Part shown: positions 21,436-32,646 of the stretch, in pieces
Layout of the letters: the number at the start of each line of letters is the position of its first letter
How positions within the stretch are numbered: position 1 is the stretch's first letter
DNA from: Haberlea rhodopensis
Lineage: Eukaryota; Streptophyta; Magnoliopsida; Lamiales; Gesneriaceae
Reading direction: 5' to 3'
NCBI GenBank assembly: GCA_907163345.1
Contig: CAJQUN010000003.1
Location: 10,334,821-10,398,820 of the forward strand
DNA: 64,000 nucleotides
Notes under the pieces: generated by a model
The model's database searches: none
What the model was told of the DNA's origin: nothing
The model's input: the letters and a program-made list of their open reading frames with translations, nothing else
Translations under genes and position numbers: made by a program

Positions 21436-21790
21436 AGCATTAAAATCATCAAGGGATGACCACGACTCATGGGATGTGCACCAATAATCATCATATGCAT
21501 ATACAATCATCATGCATAATTCAACATGTATTTGCATCCACAATGCATAATTCCATATATACTCGCATCCACAATGCATAAACAATGAGTATATTAGATA
21601 CATGTACCGTTGGGTGCCCGTACGTCTTCTACGTACCTTTCCAAAAGTGGAATTGATATGGCTTCACTTCCTTGGTTGCGTCGCTACCTGGGATGGTTCT
21701 ACACAATCACACAACCCCATATTAGAAGCCAAATAATAGTCAAATACCAAAAATTCGTCAAAAGAATTCATTTGCCAAAATTTCACTGCT

Positions 21791-22002
21791 GGCGATCGAT
21801 CGCTTCGCTGAGGCGATCGATCGCCTCAAATTATGCTTCGCGGCGATCGATCGCGCCAAACATGACGATCGATCGCCTACCTCATATTTTGACACTGCCC
21901 CTCGGCGATCGATCGCGCCATTTCAGGCGATCGATCGCCTACTCTGTGATTTTGGTACTGCCCATTGGCGATCGGTCGCCTCATTTCAGGCGGTCGATCG
22001 TC
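21791..22002. repeat. Array of eight CGATCGATCG palindromes (older LTR)
   Basis: Eight sites in four pairs, six of them still perfect or near-perfect GCGATCGATCGC; the last pair has turned into GCGATCGGTCGC and GCGGTCGATCGT. The spacers between sites differ from those of LTR 1/2 although the sites are conserved. Confidence 0.92.
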
Positions 22003-22747
22003 TCGCACAGACTCGCGATTTTCCACCATTAATGCACTCCAAAACCTTCACCAACCTCAACAACACTCATACCAACAACTCAAAAACATTAATACACTTT
22101 AAACCTTCAATATACATCCTCATACAACCCTAATCTAACACTCACCCAAGAATAACACCAACCCAAACAAAACCCATTTCAAAACCCTTCAAAACCACTT
22201 CAAACTCAATCCAAACATAATAAAAACAATAGGGAGGTATCCATACCTCTTGGGGACTCCAAATCTCCCAACAAACTCCACAAATCAAACTTTTGGAAGG
22301 ATTTCTCCCCACCTTTTTGCACAAAAACGAAAATGAGGAGAATGAAGGGTTTGGGAGGTGAAATTTGGGAAAGTTAAAAAGTGAAGGTATAAAGGGGAAT
22401 TGGGGTATAAGTGGGTTGGGTTTAATATAAATTACACCCCACAATTCCATGGTGTATAAAACACCCCAACATGATATTTTAAAAGGCATTTTACCATAAT
22501 GCACCACAATCTCAAATAAATGCATGTTTCACCAATAAATGATTACCAACACATGTAAGTCATTAAAACACCCAATTATCCAACATGCATCACATGCACC
22601 CCGAAATGCATTCCCGGTCACGCCTACCATGTGACTAAGCATTTCAACATGATAAATAAATCCAGCACATAATTAATTACAACCATAATTAATCATATAA
22701 ACACAATTAATGCCCAAACAGCAATCAATTATTTCGGGGATATCACA

Positions 22748-25700
22748 CGTAGGGTTTCCGTGTACCCTTGCACGCCACATGCATCAGTGCACTTGAAATG
22801 CTTTCTTCTTCTCTGCGCTCTTCTCTTAAGCAACTCTTTTATTGAACCCACCATGACAAAGTACTATAAGTCTCTATTTCTTCATTAATTCACAAGCATT
22901 AATTCTCAAGCAATTCAAAAGCCCTTTCAAATAATCTTTGGCATAAATATGCTTCTCCACGATCATCTGCAACATGGAATGGTGGAAATCAAGATCCGGG
23001 TCGTCTGAATCTTTCTCCATCGCCACACTCTCGTTTCCGATTCTACCGAAGCCCTAAACAACCTTCAGGCTCTTTGCAGAGAGGAGGGCCAAGGATTTGC
23101 ATGTGGAAGGTTCCATGGAAGAGAAATGATCGGATATAAAAAAATTACGAGGGAAGAGAATGAGAGAAAAATACAATGAGGAGGGAAGCGGATGAGAGAA
23201 GAATGACATTGTCCTTTTGAAATGAGGGTATTTTAGTCAAGAAAAAAGATTTAAATATGATGAAACTCAAAATCTAGACCTATCTGACTTATGTTTCTTG
23301 AAAAGTGTATGTTTTTGTAATGTTGATTTTTTCCCAGATTAATTGAATTATTGTTATGTATTGGGCACCGTTTCATAATTTCCTCAACAAAAAAAAAATC
23401 TAACAACTAACCCATCAACCCAACCCGTATTCACTCATCTGTATCTACATGTTTTAACATTTGAAAAAAAGAGTCATAGTTAAAAAATGAGCAATCCACA
23501 TTTATGTGAGTGGATAGTGGATTGTTGCACATCCACCCATCCACCCACCAAATCCGCCAGCATATTTATATGTTAAAGATTTCTTAAATTATAAAATTAA
23601 ATATTTTAGGGGTTTTAGCTACAAATTATAATTTTTAAACGCATCAATGCTTCAGCTTGTGCATTACTTGTATATTCTTTAGAGTATAACTTGTACTCAT
23701 CTTTTTAATATAATTTATTTTGTCAATTAGAAAAAGTTATTTATTCGTTGAGAAATAATACTTTAAAATTCTTCTATTATGCATATTGTAGTAACAAGAA
23801 ATGCTTTTTATTTGGTGAACTACATATTGTAGTAATAAGAAATAATTTTTTATTTTGTGAATTTATGAATTGTCGTTTTCTTTTGCACATGTAAATGTTT
23901 AATTTGATGGCGGAAGCTTGGTTAAGTATCTTTTATTTTCAATTGCAAAATATTTGATAATTATATTTCGGATAATATTATAATTCACATGATTTTACAT
24001 TTTTATTGTATTATGGTTCTAATACATTTTATTTAGTTTTAGTTCCATTTTGTTATCATAGGCAATAAATACCTAAACTTTTAAAAATTTATAAAATGAA
24101 CTTATTGTAATTCTTTTATTTGACCTACTAACCGTCCGCACCCACCACCATCCGCATCCATCAGAACCGTGTGGTTTTGCATATTTATTGTGTCGTTACG
24201 ATTAAACAATTTAGCAACACGTATATTTTGGGATAAATGATTTTTTAATGTATATACATCCAAAATTCACCCACGTACACCCAATCCAAAATGAAACAGA
24301 AACCACTAGTATGGCTCAACCAAATATCAAATCAATGGATATTATTAATATTATTATTGCAATGAATCAGCAATTGATAATTATTATTGACGCATACAAC
24401 CAGGCCACATCAGGTAGTTCATAGTTGGGATGGAGAAACTCACAATTAATCCATATTTAAGCTGTAACCCCAATCACGTAAATGAATCAATCAACTAAAC
24501 TACTACCCACCTCAGCTTCAGAGACTAAATCTAGTAATAGGCTACCCCTTTTAACATTGAATATTTTTATGTGGTCCACACACGAAAATTCAACACTGCT
24601 AGCTGTATAATCAAAACATCGTTGTGGTGTTGAAGGTCTTATGATCCAGCTGACATAAATTTCTTTAAGGGAGTTCGAGATCTAGGGCTCGAGGCACATC
24701 CCCATCTTTCTCGCCCTTTCCCGTAATAGTTTTTCAAAAAAAAAAAAACACCATTTTGGTCAAAACTCAAACACATAGCGAACACAATAGAATTATAGTG
24801 ACTTTCTCTAGCAAAAGTAAGAGGTCAGGAATTTATTTTCAATGAATGGTTAGAAAATCATAGCAGCTATGGGGAAGGTTCAAGGTTCTATTGAAATATA
24901 GAACTGTCATATTTATTTTTTATAATAATTATAATGGGGTGGCGGTGGGGGTTTACTTTTTACGTGGATTCGAACCAACGTTTTTCTCCTATTGTGAGAG
25001 GTTTATGTCACCGTATTGCAAGAGTGGTGATAGTTGCCATGTAATTAATTACAAACAAGTGACTCGACACATTGTCTCTACGTCAAAATATAAAAGCTCT
25101 TTATATCTAATCTAGTATAACAAGTTTTAATTATTTATTTAAAAATTAAATTTCTAGGTGAAAAGATAATATGCTTTGATGAAACTTATTGTAATTAGAT
25201 GATATTTTTAGAAATGAATATCATCCATTATAATAAATTAAAATTAGAGTCAATTTAAAAATTGTATGAAAACATCATTTTTTCATTTATTTGGTTGTAT
25301 GTTATTTGATGAGAAGGGGTTTGAGGGTATTTTTTGTCACATATTTTATATGTACAAATATTTAAAGTGCATGCGTTACATATACGTAAATAATTTAGGC
25401 ATAATATGATGAATCTATAATGCAAAAAACCAAATTCTTTTTTTTTTTTTTTTTTACCAAACAATGCTATTAAAAATTCATAATATTAACTTCACCATGG
25501 CTCATCTCAAGCCCGGGTAATAAGGATAGTTGCATTATGTAATTTGGCAGTGTAAAATATTGATAATTTTTTTATGTATGAATCGAGAAGATATATATAG
25601 CCGATCTCATTTAGTGAAATAAAAACTTGATTGCTGATGACGATAAAATGAATATTCATAATATTATAATTTGAAGATATTTTGGTCAACGATTATACGT

Positions 25701-26600
25701 TATTTATCATCGTTTAAAGAAAATTTATTTGTCCCCCATCGAGCTACTTCGATTCATATGTATGGATTTAGTTGTCCTGGGTTTGCTTGTGAATACTTTG
25801 GGTCTTATTAATGACTATGGGCTACTTGGGCTGGCCAGGCCCAAATAAGCCCATTCTAGAAACATGTTCACCATTAACATTTGTTTGGCTACATTTTGAT
25901 AGCAACCAACAAGCTATTTGTGGTTAAATTTTATTTTGGCAAATTTAGGGTCGGTACCCATTCCAAAAAGTTTATTCGATTTAGTCTGGCAAAAAAACTT
26001 AAAATTGTTTAAGTCCATTGTTAGGGAAAATGACCAAAATAATCTTGGATTGTGAAGATTGACACCGCGTGCACCACTAAACTTCATTACGTGTTGCAAA
26101 TTCAACAATTAGCAGAGATTTCTCGAAGCCCCGTCCATTTCTCTCTGGCAAAGAGAAGAAGATCTCCACAGCCATAGGAAGTTGTAGGCCGCCATAGGCG
26201 GCCCATCAAAAGATCCAGGATGGATTCGATCAAACAATAATCTTCCAGCTATAATGTTTCTTCTTTGTTTTTCACGGCCTATTTTTTACTATTTTAACAT
26301 TTGAGGTTGAGTTAGGGCAGTTGTAATTTTGAATGTGAAACTCAAAACTACAATGCATGTGAAGTGTTCGACGAATTGTTTGAATGAAATTTTTAATTTT
26401 TAATTTTAACAAGGTGGTGCACTTAATTAACAAGTTCACCGCTTGATTCTAGCTGTGCACATATCTCATCTGCACCGATAGACTCAAACGATGCACTTAT
26501 CAAAACACACATTTTTATATTAAGATTGTGGTGCACTTGCTTATATTAAGGGGGTGATATACTTGCTTATATCAAGGTGGTGCGCTTGCATATATTAAAG
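22748..26600. other. Intergenic DNA, no intact gene
   Basis: Apart from the OVATE relic, nothing with a domain. Two GC-rich patches of CATCCACCC/GGTGGGTG type (23515-23575 and 24120-24170) stand in AT-rich DNA in opposite orientation, perhaps the ends of a non-autonomous DNA element. A possible Pol III B box is noted under rejected items. Confidence 0.5.
22874..23053 (-). pseudogene. OVATE-family protein fragment (C-terminal OVATE domain)
   Basis: On the minus strand 59 codons open between stops read GFGRIGNESVAMEKDSDDPD, then LDFHHSMLQMIVEKHIYAKD, then YLKGLLNCLRINACELMKK and a stop. Known: plant OVATE domains have the pattern S-x-DP-x-x-DFR-x-SM-x-x-MI, a run to a LL-x-C-x-L-x-LN block, and a final AF-x-x-IW helix. 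The first two blocks are present; the final helix is missing because the frame stops, and the usual R and Y are replaced (DFHHSM, DPDLDF). No long N-terminal part is seen upstream. OVATE proteins are plant transcriptional regulators. A relic carried or left beside the LTR; not functional. Confidence 0.8.
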
Positions 26601-26619
26601 TGGTGTACTTAATTTCAAG

Positions 26620-26953
26620 GTTTTCATGGATCAGGCCGGACTGGATTCGGACCGGATTACACCGGTCCCGATTTCGAAAGGCTCGGAATCGGTTCAATCC
26701 GGTAGCCAACCGGGTTGAACCGGATCCGGTTCCATGGCAAAAGCCATGGAACCACACCGATGCATTGGACCGGATCGGGGCCGGTTCCAAACCGGAACCA
26801 TCCTTCTTTTATTTTTTTTATTTTTTTCAGTTTTAGAATTCTTTTTTTGTTATTATTTAGCCAATATTTTGAAAATAACAAATTTATTGATGAAATAATG
26901 GATGAATTGTAATGGAAAAACAAATAATTTATTGAATTCGAAAAGTTTACACT
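26620..26953 (-). mobile_element. 3' end of an Ac-like hAT relic, split by the Tat-like element
   Basis: 26635-26810 is a dense patch of CCGG, GGTTCC and GGAACC motifs of the sort that fills subterminal regions of Ac-like elements; 26811-26953 is AT-rich. It lies directly against the left LTR and its duplication ACACT; the transposase end resumes on the other side at 33227. I could not identify the terminal repeat itself. Confidence 0.5.
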
Positions 26954-27535
26954 TGATGTCATATGACATATTGATTTTCTCGGGTAAAAACCAGTTATGA
27001 AGATATAAACTCTAAAATTACCGAGCAGAACAACTGCTAAACCCTCTTCGGGATTCTGGTCAAAGTATAGTGGAAGACCCGGTCATAATTAAAACTAATT
27101 AACCGGCTGGGATTGAACGTGCATTAATGGGCGGATTTCTCGGACACGTTTGGCTCTAGTCAAGCCACGATCCGAGGAAATCATGTTGCTGATTTCCCCG
27201 CGAGTTAGTTACTGAGGACAGCCCTATAAATACCCTTGGATAGCCTCATTGCAGGGGTTGGATTTTTCTGGGCAAAAAAAAGACTCCGAAGAGAGCAAAT
27301 TTATGTCTGTTCGGTCTTTCTTGTTATTTTTCTAAAAATATTCGTATAAGTCATTGAGCGATTGTTATTTGTGTCCAGATAGTCTTGTAAATCATCGACG
27401 AGATAATGAAATTTCATACTGGACTAGGTCCCGTGGTTTTTCTCTCGATTTGAGGATTTTCCACGTAAAAAATCTTGGTGTGTTTATCGTTATTTTGCAT
27501 TAACATTTTATTCTACCTTATAGTCAAAATCTCGA
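26954..27535 (+). repeat. Left LTR of the Tat-like element
   Basis: Starts TGATGTCATATGACA and ends at TCTCGA, where the right LTR has TCTTCA. A TATA box (TATAAATA) is at 27225, as expected for the U3/R promoter. Confidence 0.92.
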
Positions 27536-27544
27536 ATCACATCA

Positions 27545-27560
27545 TTGGCGCCGTCTATGG
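27545..27560 (+). other. Primer-binding site of the Tat-like element (tRNA-Asp type)
   Basis: TGGCGCCGTCTATGGG; the first nine bases fit the complement of the plant tRNA-Asp 3' end, with later mismatches, as in many Tat elements. Confidence 0.8.
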
Positions 27561-27626
27561 GAACATTTAGGGCAAAGACGTTGAAGTAGGACGAATTTTC
27601 TAACAGAAAATAAATAAAAGGGCAAG

Positions 27627-28337
27627 ATGGCCAGAGGTAGAGGTAGGGGGCAAGCTTCCAGGGGAAATGGATCCAATTCTCATCCAGATTCGTTCGCTGA
27701 ACCCAGAGAAGGGCCAGAAGATGCAGGATCATCTCAAAATATTCCTCGGACATTTCCTGCTGGAAGAATGTCCATGGAGCATTTGACAGAAATGATAACT
27801 AAAACTGTCGGAGAGATCATGAGGCAATTTATGACCCCTCCCCAGAAACCAGAAACTATGCAAGAAGAAGAAGAGGAAGATTTGGCCTCCATGCAGGAGC
27901 CTGAAAAAGGGCCTGAGGAAGTTAGAAATATTCCTAATCATTTGAATGATGAAACGGATAAAGCTTTAAATCGCCAAATGGAAGAGCTGAAAAGTGAGAT
28001 GCAACAGTTGCGTAATAAGATGGAAGGACGTCTGTATCCTCCGCAAAGGAGCACTCCAGTTGCTCCACATGTGGTTGATGATCCTTTGCCCCCAAACTTC
28101 AGGGCTCTAAATGTGGGAAATTACGATGGTGGTACAGATCTCGAAGAATATCTGTCTCGATTTGAAAACGCTTCGCTTCTTCATCAACTTACGGATGGAG
28201 TGAAATGTCGGGTTTTCCTGACTACATTATCTGGGGCGGCGCAAGCATGGTTTAATCAGTTGCCAGCGAGAATCATAGACTCCTTCCCGAAGTTTAGTTC
28301 TCTATTTCTGCATCAGTTTGCAAGCAGTCGGAGTTGA
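27627..28337 (+). CDS. Gag (N-terminal part) of the Tat-like element
   Basis: 236 codons from MARGRGRGQASRGNGS. An acidic, Glu-rich segment (residues 75-100) and a coiled-coil stretch (about 110-135) precede the retrotransposon gag domain, recognised by VGNYDGGTDLEEYLSRFENA and GAAQAWFNQLPARIIDSFPK. It ends HQFASSRS, where the frame runs into the integrase fragment; the usual C-terminal part with the CCHC knuckle is missing. Gag forms the particle; without the knuckle it probably cannot pack RNA by itself. Confidence 0.88.
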   Translation: MARGRGRGQASRGNGSNSHPDSFAEPREGPEDAGSSQNIPRTFPAGRMSMEHLTEMITKTVGEIMRQFMTPPQKPETMQEEEEEDLASMQEPEKGPEEVRNIPNHLNDETDKALNRQMEELKSEMQQLRNKMEGRLYPPQRSTPVAPHVVDDPLPPNFRALNVGNYDGGTDLEEYLSRFENASLLHQLTDGVKCRVFLTTLSGAAQAWFNQLPARIIDSFPKFSSLFLHQFASSRS

Positions 28338-28609
28338 GAGAAAAAGCCTTGGCTAAAGTGGAATTATATAAAATAAGGGTGACCAATGCTTACAATCGGA
28401 GGGTTCGCCCGAGGGCTTTTTAGGTGGGAGATCTAGTGCTGCGAAGAATCAATCCTGCGGGGGAAGTAAAGAAGTTAGCACCCAAGTGGGAAGGCCTCTA
28501 TAAAATAAAAGGGGTGATCGGAAGAGGAGCCTATAGGCTGGAAGATCGTGAAGGTCGGGAACTGGTGAGACCTTGGAACAGTCATAATTTAAGAAAGTAT
28601 TTCGTGTAA
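28338..28609 (+). pseudogene. C-terminal tail of integrase fused after the gag fragment
   Basis: In another frame just after the gag stop: REKALAKVELYKIRVTNAYN, then RRVRPRAF, one in-frame TAG, then VGDLVLRRINPAGEVKKLAP and KWEGLYKIKGVIGRGAYRLE up to the stop at 28609. This is the GPY/F-type C-terminal region that ends pol in Tat elements. So a deletion removed everything from late gag to late integrase. The junction lies at about 28325-28345. Confidence 0.88.
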
Positions 28610-28678
28610 TCTTTCAGTTATCATTGCTGTTCTCATATGCATTTCCTAATTAAATAAATTTACTTTTATTAAGCAATG

Positions 28679-29965
28679 TTCGGTTTACTCGTTGGATCGG
28701 GATGTTTGGTCAACGTTTAAACTTAAAAATGCCATGTTATTGTGCTCGGGGTAGCGAGCTTATGTTATTATAGTCCATTGTTGGCGGGTTAAATACATGA
28801 TCGGGAAGTTTGGTCTGTATTTGATCCTAAAATGGGACTAAGCGATTATGCTCGGGGTAGCGAGCAATGTTTGGTTTACTCGTTGGATCGGGATGTTTGG
28901 TCAACGTTTAAACTTAAAAATACCATATTTTACTCGTTGGATCGGGATGTTTGGTCAACGTTTAAACTTAAAAATACCATCGTTTACTCGTTGGATCGGG
29001 ATGTTTGGTCAATGTTTAAACTTAAAAATACCATGTTATTGTGCTCGGGGTAGCGAGCTTATGTTATTATAGTCCATTGTTGGCGGGTTAAATACATGAT
29101 CGGCAAGTTTGGTCTGTATTTGAACCTAAAATGGGACTAAGCGATTATGCTCGGGGTAGCGAGCAATGTTCAGTTTACTCGTTGGATCGGGATGTGTGGT
29201 CAACGTTTAAACTTAAAAATACCATGTTATTGTGCTCGGGGTAGCGAGCTTATGTTATTATAGTCCATTGTTGGCGGGTTAAATACAGGATCGGGAAGTT
29301 TGGTCTGTATTCGAACCTAAAATGGGACTAAGCGATTATGCTCGGGGTAGCGAGCAATGTTCGGTTTACTCGTTGGATCGGGATGTTTGGTCAACGTTTA
29401 AACTTAAAAATACCATGTTATTGTGCTCGGGGTAGCGAGCTTATGTTATTATAGTCCATTGTTGGCGGGTTAAATACAGGATCGGGAAGTTTGGTCTGTA
29501 TTTGAACCTAAAATGGGACTAAGCGATTATGCTCGGGGTAGCGAGCAATGTTCGGTTTACTCGTTGGATCGGGATGTTTGGTCAACGTTTAAACTTAAAA
29601 ATACCATCGTTTACTCGTTGGATCGGGATGTTTGGTCAACGTTTAAATTTAAAAATACCATGTTATTGTGCTCGGGGTAGCGAGCTTATGTTATTATAGT
29701 CCATTGTTGGCGGGTTAAATACAGGATCGGGAAGTTTGGTCTGTATTTGAACCTAAAATGGGACTAAGCGATTATGCTCGGGGTAGCGAGCAATGTTCGG
29801 TTTACTCGTTGGATCGGAATGTTTGGTCAACGTTTAAACTTAAAAATACCATCGTTTACTCGTTGGATCGGGATGTTTGGTCGACGTTTAAACTTAAAAA
29901 TACCATCGTTTACTCGTTGGATCGGGATGTTTGGTCGACGTTTAAACTTAAATGTATCATGTTAT
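28679..29965 (+). repeat. Nested tandem repeat: ~190-bp unit containing 1-3 copies of a 54-bp subunit
   Basis: Unit starts (TTCGGTTTACTCG or close variants) are near 28679, 28869, 29168, 29359, 29550 and 29794. Spacings of about 190, 299, 191, 191 and 244 are 190 plus 0, 2, 0, 0 and 1 extra copies of a 54-bp subunit (TTTACTCGTTGGATCGGGAT ... AAAAATACCATCG). The remainder of each unit contains two copies of GCTCGGGGTAGCGAGC, itself a palindrome-like block. Because 54 is a multiple of three, open frames run through the array; I consider them artefacts. Confidence 0.95.
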
Positions 29966-30205
29966 TATGCTTGGGATGTTCTCTCTAAAGCCCGACCGTA
30001 TTTTATCAACTCGGGATGTCTTTTCCCCGAGCTCGGTTATATTCATTATTTCGGGATATTTTCCAACCGAGCTTTATTTGCTTAAAATTTCGCTTGGTGG
30101 AGAGACTAGTTTGCACAAGATTGTAAGAAGACAAGGAGAGTCAGAATATCATTCCCAAAAGATTACAATTTTAAAAGTTAAAACAAGAGGGGTACGTCCC
30201 TAAAT

Positions 30206-32307
30206 CTACAGCTGGAGGAACTCGTCGGGAACGGTATTCAGGGCCTCATCAACATTTATAAAGTCTGTTGAAGTTCCTTCGGGAGGATAGCCAGCGACTT
30301 TAAATTGACGAACAGACGCTTCAAAGCCATAGTTAAGGAACTTGGCAGCGCGTTCGCCCAAAATATCGCCATACTCTTCAGACTTCATAAACTCTTCTTT
30401 CTTGATGAGCCAGGATTCTTCGATCTGAGCAGCCCGAGATAGTTTCTCCTGGTCAAGCTGTTCAGAAAGTGATTTGTTCTCTTCAGCCCGCAATGACTTC
30501 TCCTGTGAAAGTTGCTCTAAGAGGGATTTATTCTCTTCAGTCACGGACCTGTACTGCCCGGATAAAGTGGTGTTAGCTTCCTCAAAGTCGGCTAATTTCT
30601 TGTGCGCTTCTTCGAGAGCCTCCACTGTCTTATCCCGAGTAGCAACAGAAGCAGAGTATCGTTCCTCCAGTAACTTTATGGATTTCTTCATCTCCTCGCC
30701 GATACCTTCTAGTTGTTTGAGGTGTTTCTGATTCTCCCCATCTGAGGATCTCATAGATTGGAAGCGAATCATAATCTCGCCGGCCATCAGATTGGTCTGC
30801 AAGAGAATAAATGAAATTAATATACCGAAGACAAAGAGTTTATCAGATGGAAGTGGATGTAAGTTACCTGAGTGAGGGAAGTGGAAAAATCATTTATCAA
30901 GTTGCTGAAGGCCAATCCTCCGAGGTAATTAAGGTCGGGAGAATTGGCCCAATTGCAAATGATAGAGTGAGAAATTTTGGGGTCCGATTTTCTCAGAATG
31001 GGGACGTTGGGGGGATAAATCCAATCGGGTATATGATATCGGGAGGTTGGCCGAGAAGAGCTAGAACCACAGGGAGCAGGTTGAGAAACAGCTCGAGTCT
31101 GAAGTGGTGGACTAGCTCGGCGGGTAAGGGAGATTCGAGGAGAAGAAGTTTACTTGGTAGGAGGAAGTTTAGAGGAAGAACCTTGGCCCTCGGGGGCCGC
31201 CGCCCTCTTCAATGATCGAGGAATCAAGGCTTCCGCCTCAGGTATTTCAATCACCTCTTCGGGAGGAGCAGGTGTAACAGATGGGGGAGGAATTGTTCCA
31301 GTGGTCAGTTTAGCAGCCATCTCTAGTACGGTAATTTTCTTCAAGCTAGCAACAATCTTGGCTTTCAGCATCTTGGTTTCTGCAAGAAAGAAACATCATA
31401 GCAATTATTCAAGCATGTTAAAACGAAGTAAGCAAACAAAGCAAGATGCTCGGTAAATACTCACCGAGGGGCATTTTTAGGGAAACACCCTTAGGACTAA
31501 GCTGGAACAAATACAGCAGTCCGTCGTCAATCAGCTCCCCAAGGTTAAAACACTGATCGCCAAGCTTACGACGAACCGATAGATATGTTTCTCCCTCAAG
31601 TAGCCCCTTGATCGACTTGCCCTTCGGTAAGTTTTCTTTCCACTCCATGGGACAATCCCAGGGTTGGAGTGGGCGAGCAAAGAAGAAAAATCTTTTCCAA
31701 TTTTTTATGGAAGATGGGTACTTTTTCAGAAAACCCGTCCCTGTTCGAGAAGAAAAGTAAAAAATCCCGATCTCCTTTCGATTTAATTGAAAGAAACAAT
31801 GAAAGAGTTCGGGAGTCGGAGAAAAACCAAAAAAGGATAAGACTATGTAGAAACCCGCCAACAATCGATAACTGTTGGAGAATAACTGACTTAGAGAGAT
31901 GGCAAAATAGGAGGCAATATCTACAAAAAAAGGAGGAATAGGAAAACGAAGTCCCCCTCGGAGTTGGTCTATGTAGAAGGGAAAATAACCATCGGGAGGC
32001 AGGTGGGGGCGAGATCGGGAGGGGTAACAATAATAGATGTCCCCTCGGAAATCCCCCATTTAGTTTGGATACTGGATAGGTGCCGTTGTGATTTAATCCC
32101 TGATTCAAATATCTCAAACCAGGGAACGCGGGCTTTTATCAGGTCCTGCTCTGTCGCAGCCTGAAGTTCTTCTCTACGAGCGTCGTGGGCTGACGACGAG
32201 CTGGAAGTCTCCTCACTATCAGAGGAAGAAGAATGTCGAGGAGAGGGACTCAGGGTACCCTCCTCGAACATGTCTATAGTTTTCGAATAATCGTCAGAAG
32301 AAGACAT
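30206..32307 (-). pseudogene. Antisense gene of the Tat-like element (plant 'putative gypsy-type' domain plus coiled coil), three exons
   Basis: Exon 1 (31465-32307) starts MSSSDDYSKTIDMFEEGT, has a Ser/acidic N-terminus, then after a frameshift near 32000-32040 the conserved domain with PPDGYFPFYIDQLRGGLRFP, SYRLLAGFYIVLSFFGFSPT and FHCFFQLNRKEIGIFYFSSR. A GTGAGT donor and TTGCAG acceptor remove 31380-31464 in matching phase; exon 2 (30868-31379) begins TKMLKAKIVASLKK and has one TAA. A second intron (30797-30867) joins in phase 0 to exon 3, a coiled coil with ENKSLLEQLSQEKSLRAEEN and a C-terminus PDEFLQL. About 645 codons. Known: Tat elements often bear an antisense ORF with this domain (related to PF04195); function unknown. 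Two lesions, so probably inactive here. Confidence 0.82.
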
Positions 32308-32415
32308 ACTCGATGAATGGAAAGAAAATAAGTATGAAAGAAAAGTTGGTCGGACGTCTAATGCTAGCTCGGAAGCAAATTGCAGTAAAGTAAGTTAAAT
32401 CGACGAAATGAGCGA

Positions 32416-32424
32416 GTATTTATA
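32416..32424 (-). promoter_or_regulatory. TATA box for the antisense gene
   Basis: Minus-strand CCTATAAATACTC, 109 bp upstream of the antisense ATG. A TATAAATAC is at the equivalent place in the second Tat-like element (35373-35381). Confidence 0.65.
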
Positions 32425-32624
32425 GGGGGGCCTCTTGAACAGTCGTTGAATCGACACCGTTCAAAATAATCCCATGAACGGTTATAGATGTGCCTCGGGA
32501 AACGAAACGTCGCAAGATTTTTTGAAATTTTTAGGCGGGAAAATTAGGCGGTAAAAATATCCCGAGCATATCAGGATTTTACCCGAAGACAATAAACCAA
32601 GATTTCACTACTTTCATCTTGCTT

Positions 32625-32646
32625 TACTTTAGGGGGGGGGGTGAGG
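32625..32646 (+). other. Polypurine tract of the Tat-like element
   Basis: A run of ten G followed by TGAGG immediately before the right LTR. Confidence 0.8.

Larger units (their letters stand above)
20901..22747 (-). mobile_element. LTR of an older relative of the chromovirus, truncated by the younger insertion
   Basis: From 20901 the sequence resumes at a point corresponding to about 230 bp into LTR 1 (CTCAACCCGCC, CCAAAAGTGTACCTACA) and runs to GGGGATATCACA at 22747, which on the element strand starts TGTGATATCCCCGAAAT. Shared order: spacer, GGATGGTTCTACA (near 21690), palindrome array, TCCATACCTCTTG near 22240, and the AT-rich end with ATTATTTCGGGG. It is clearly diverged from LTR 1/2. 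Its missing start would lie beyond the chromovirus, in or left of the gap. Confidence 0.85.

Noticed and set aside
24966..25038. Perfect minus-strand B box GGTTCGAATCC with a possible A box
   Set aside because: The A box is poor and the spacing about 50-60 bases, too long; it may be part of a dispersed element but I cannot define it.
28832..30085. Open frames with a repeated YSLDRDVWSTFKLKNT motif
   Set aside because: They follow from a 54-bp tandem repeat, which is a multiple of three, and two frames are open at once. No start, domain or conserved end.
31596..32117. Open frame of 173 codons overlapping the antisense gene
   Set aside because: Shadow of antisense exon 1 in another frame; no domain.
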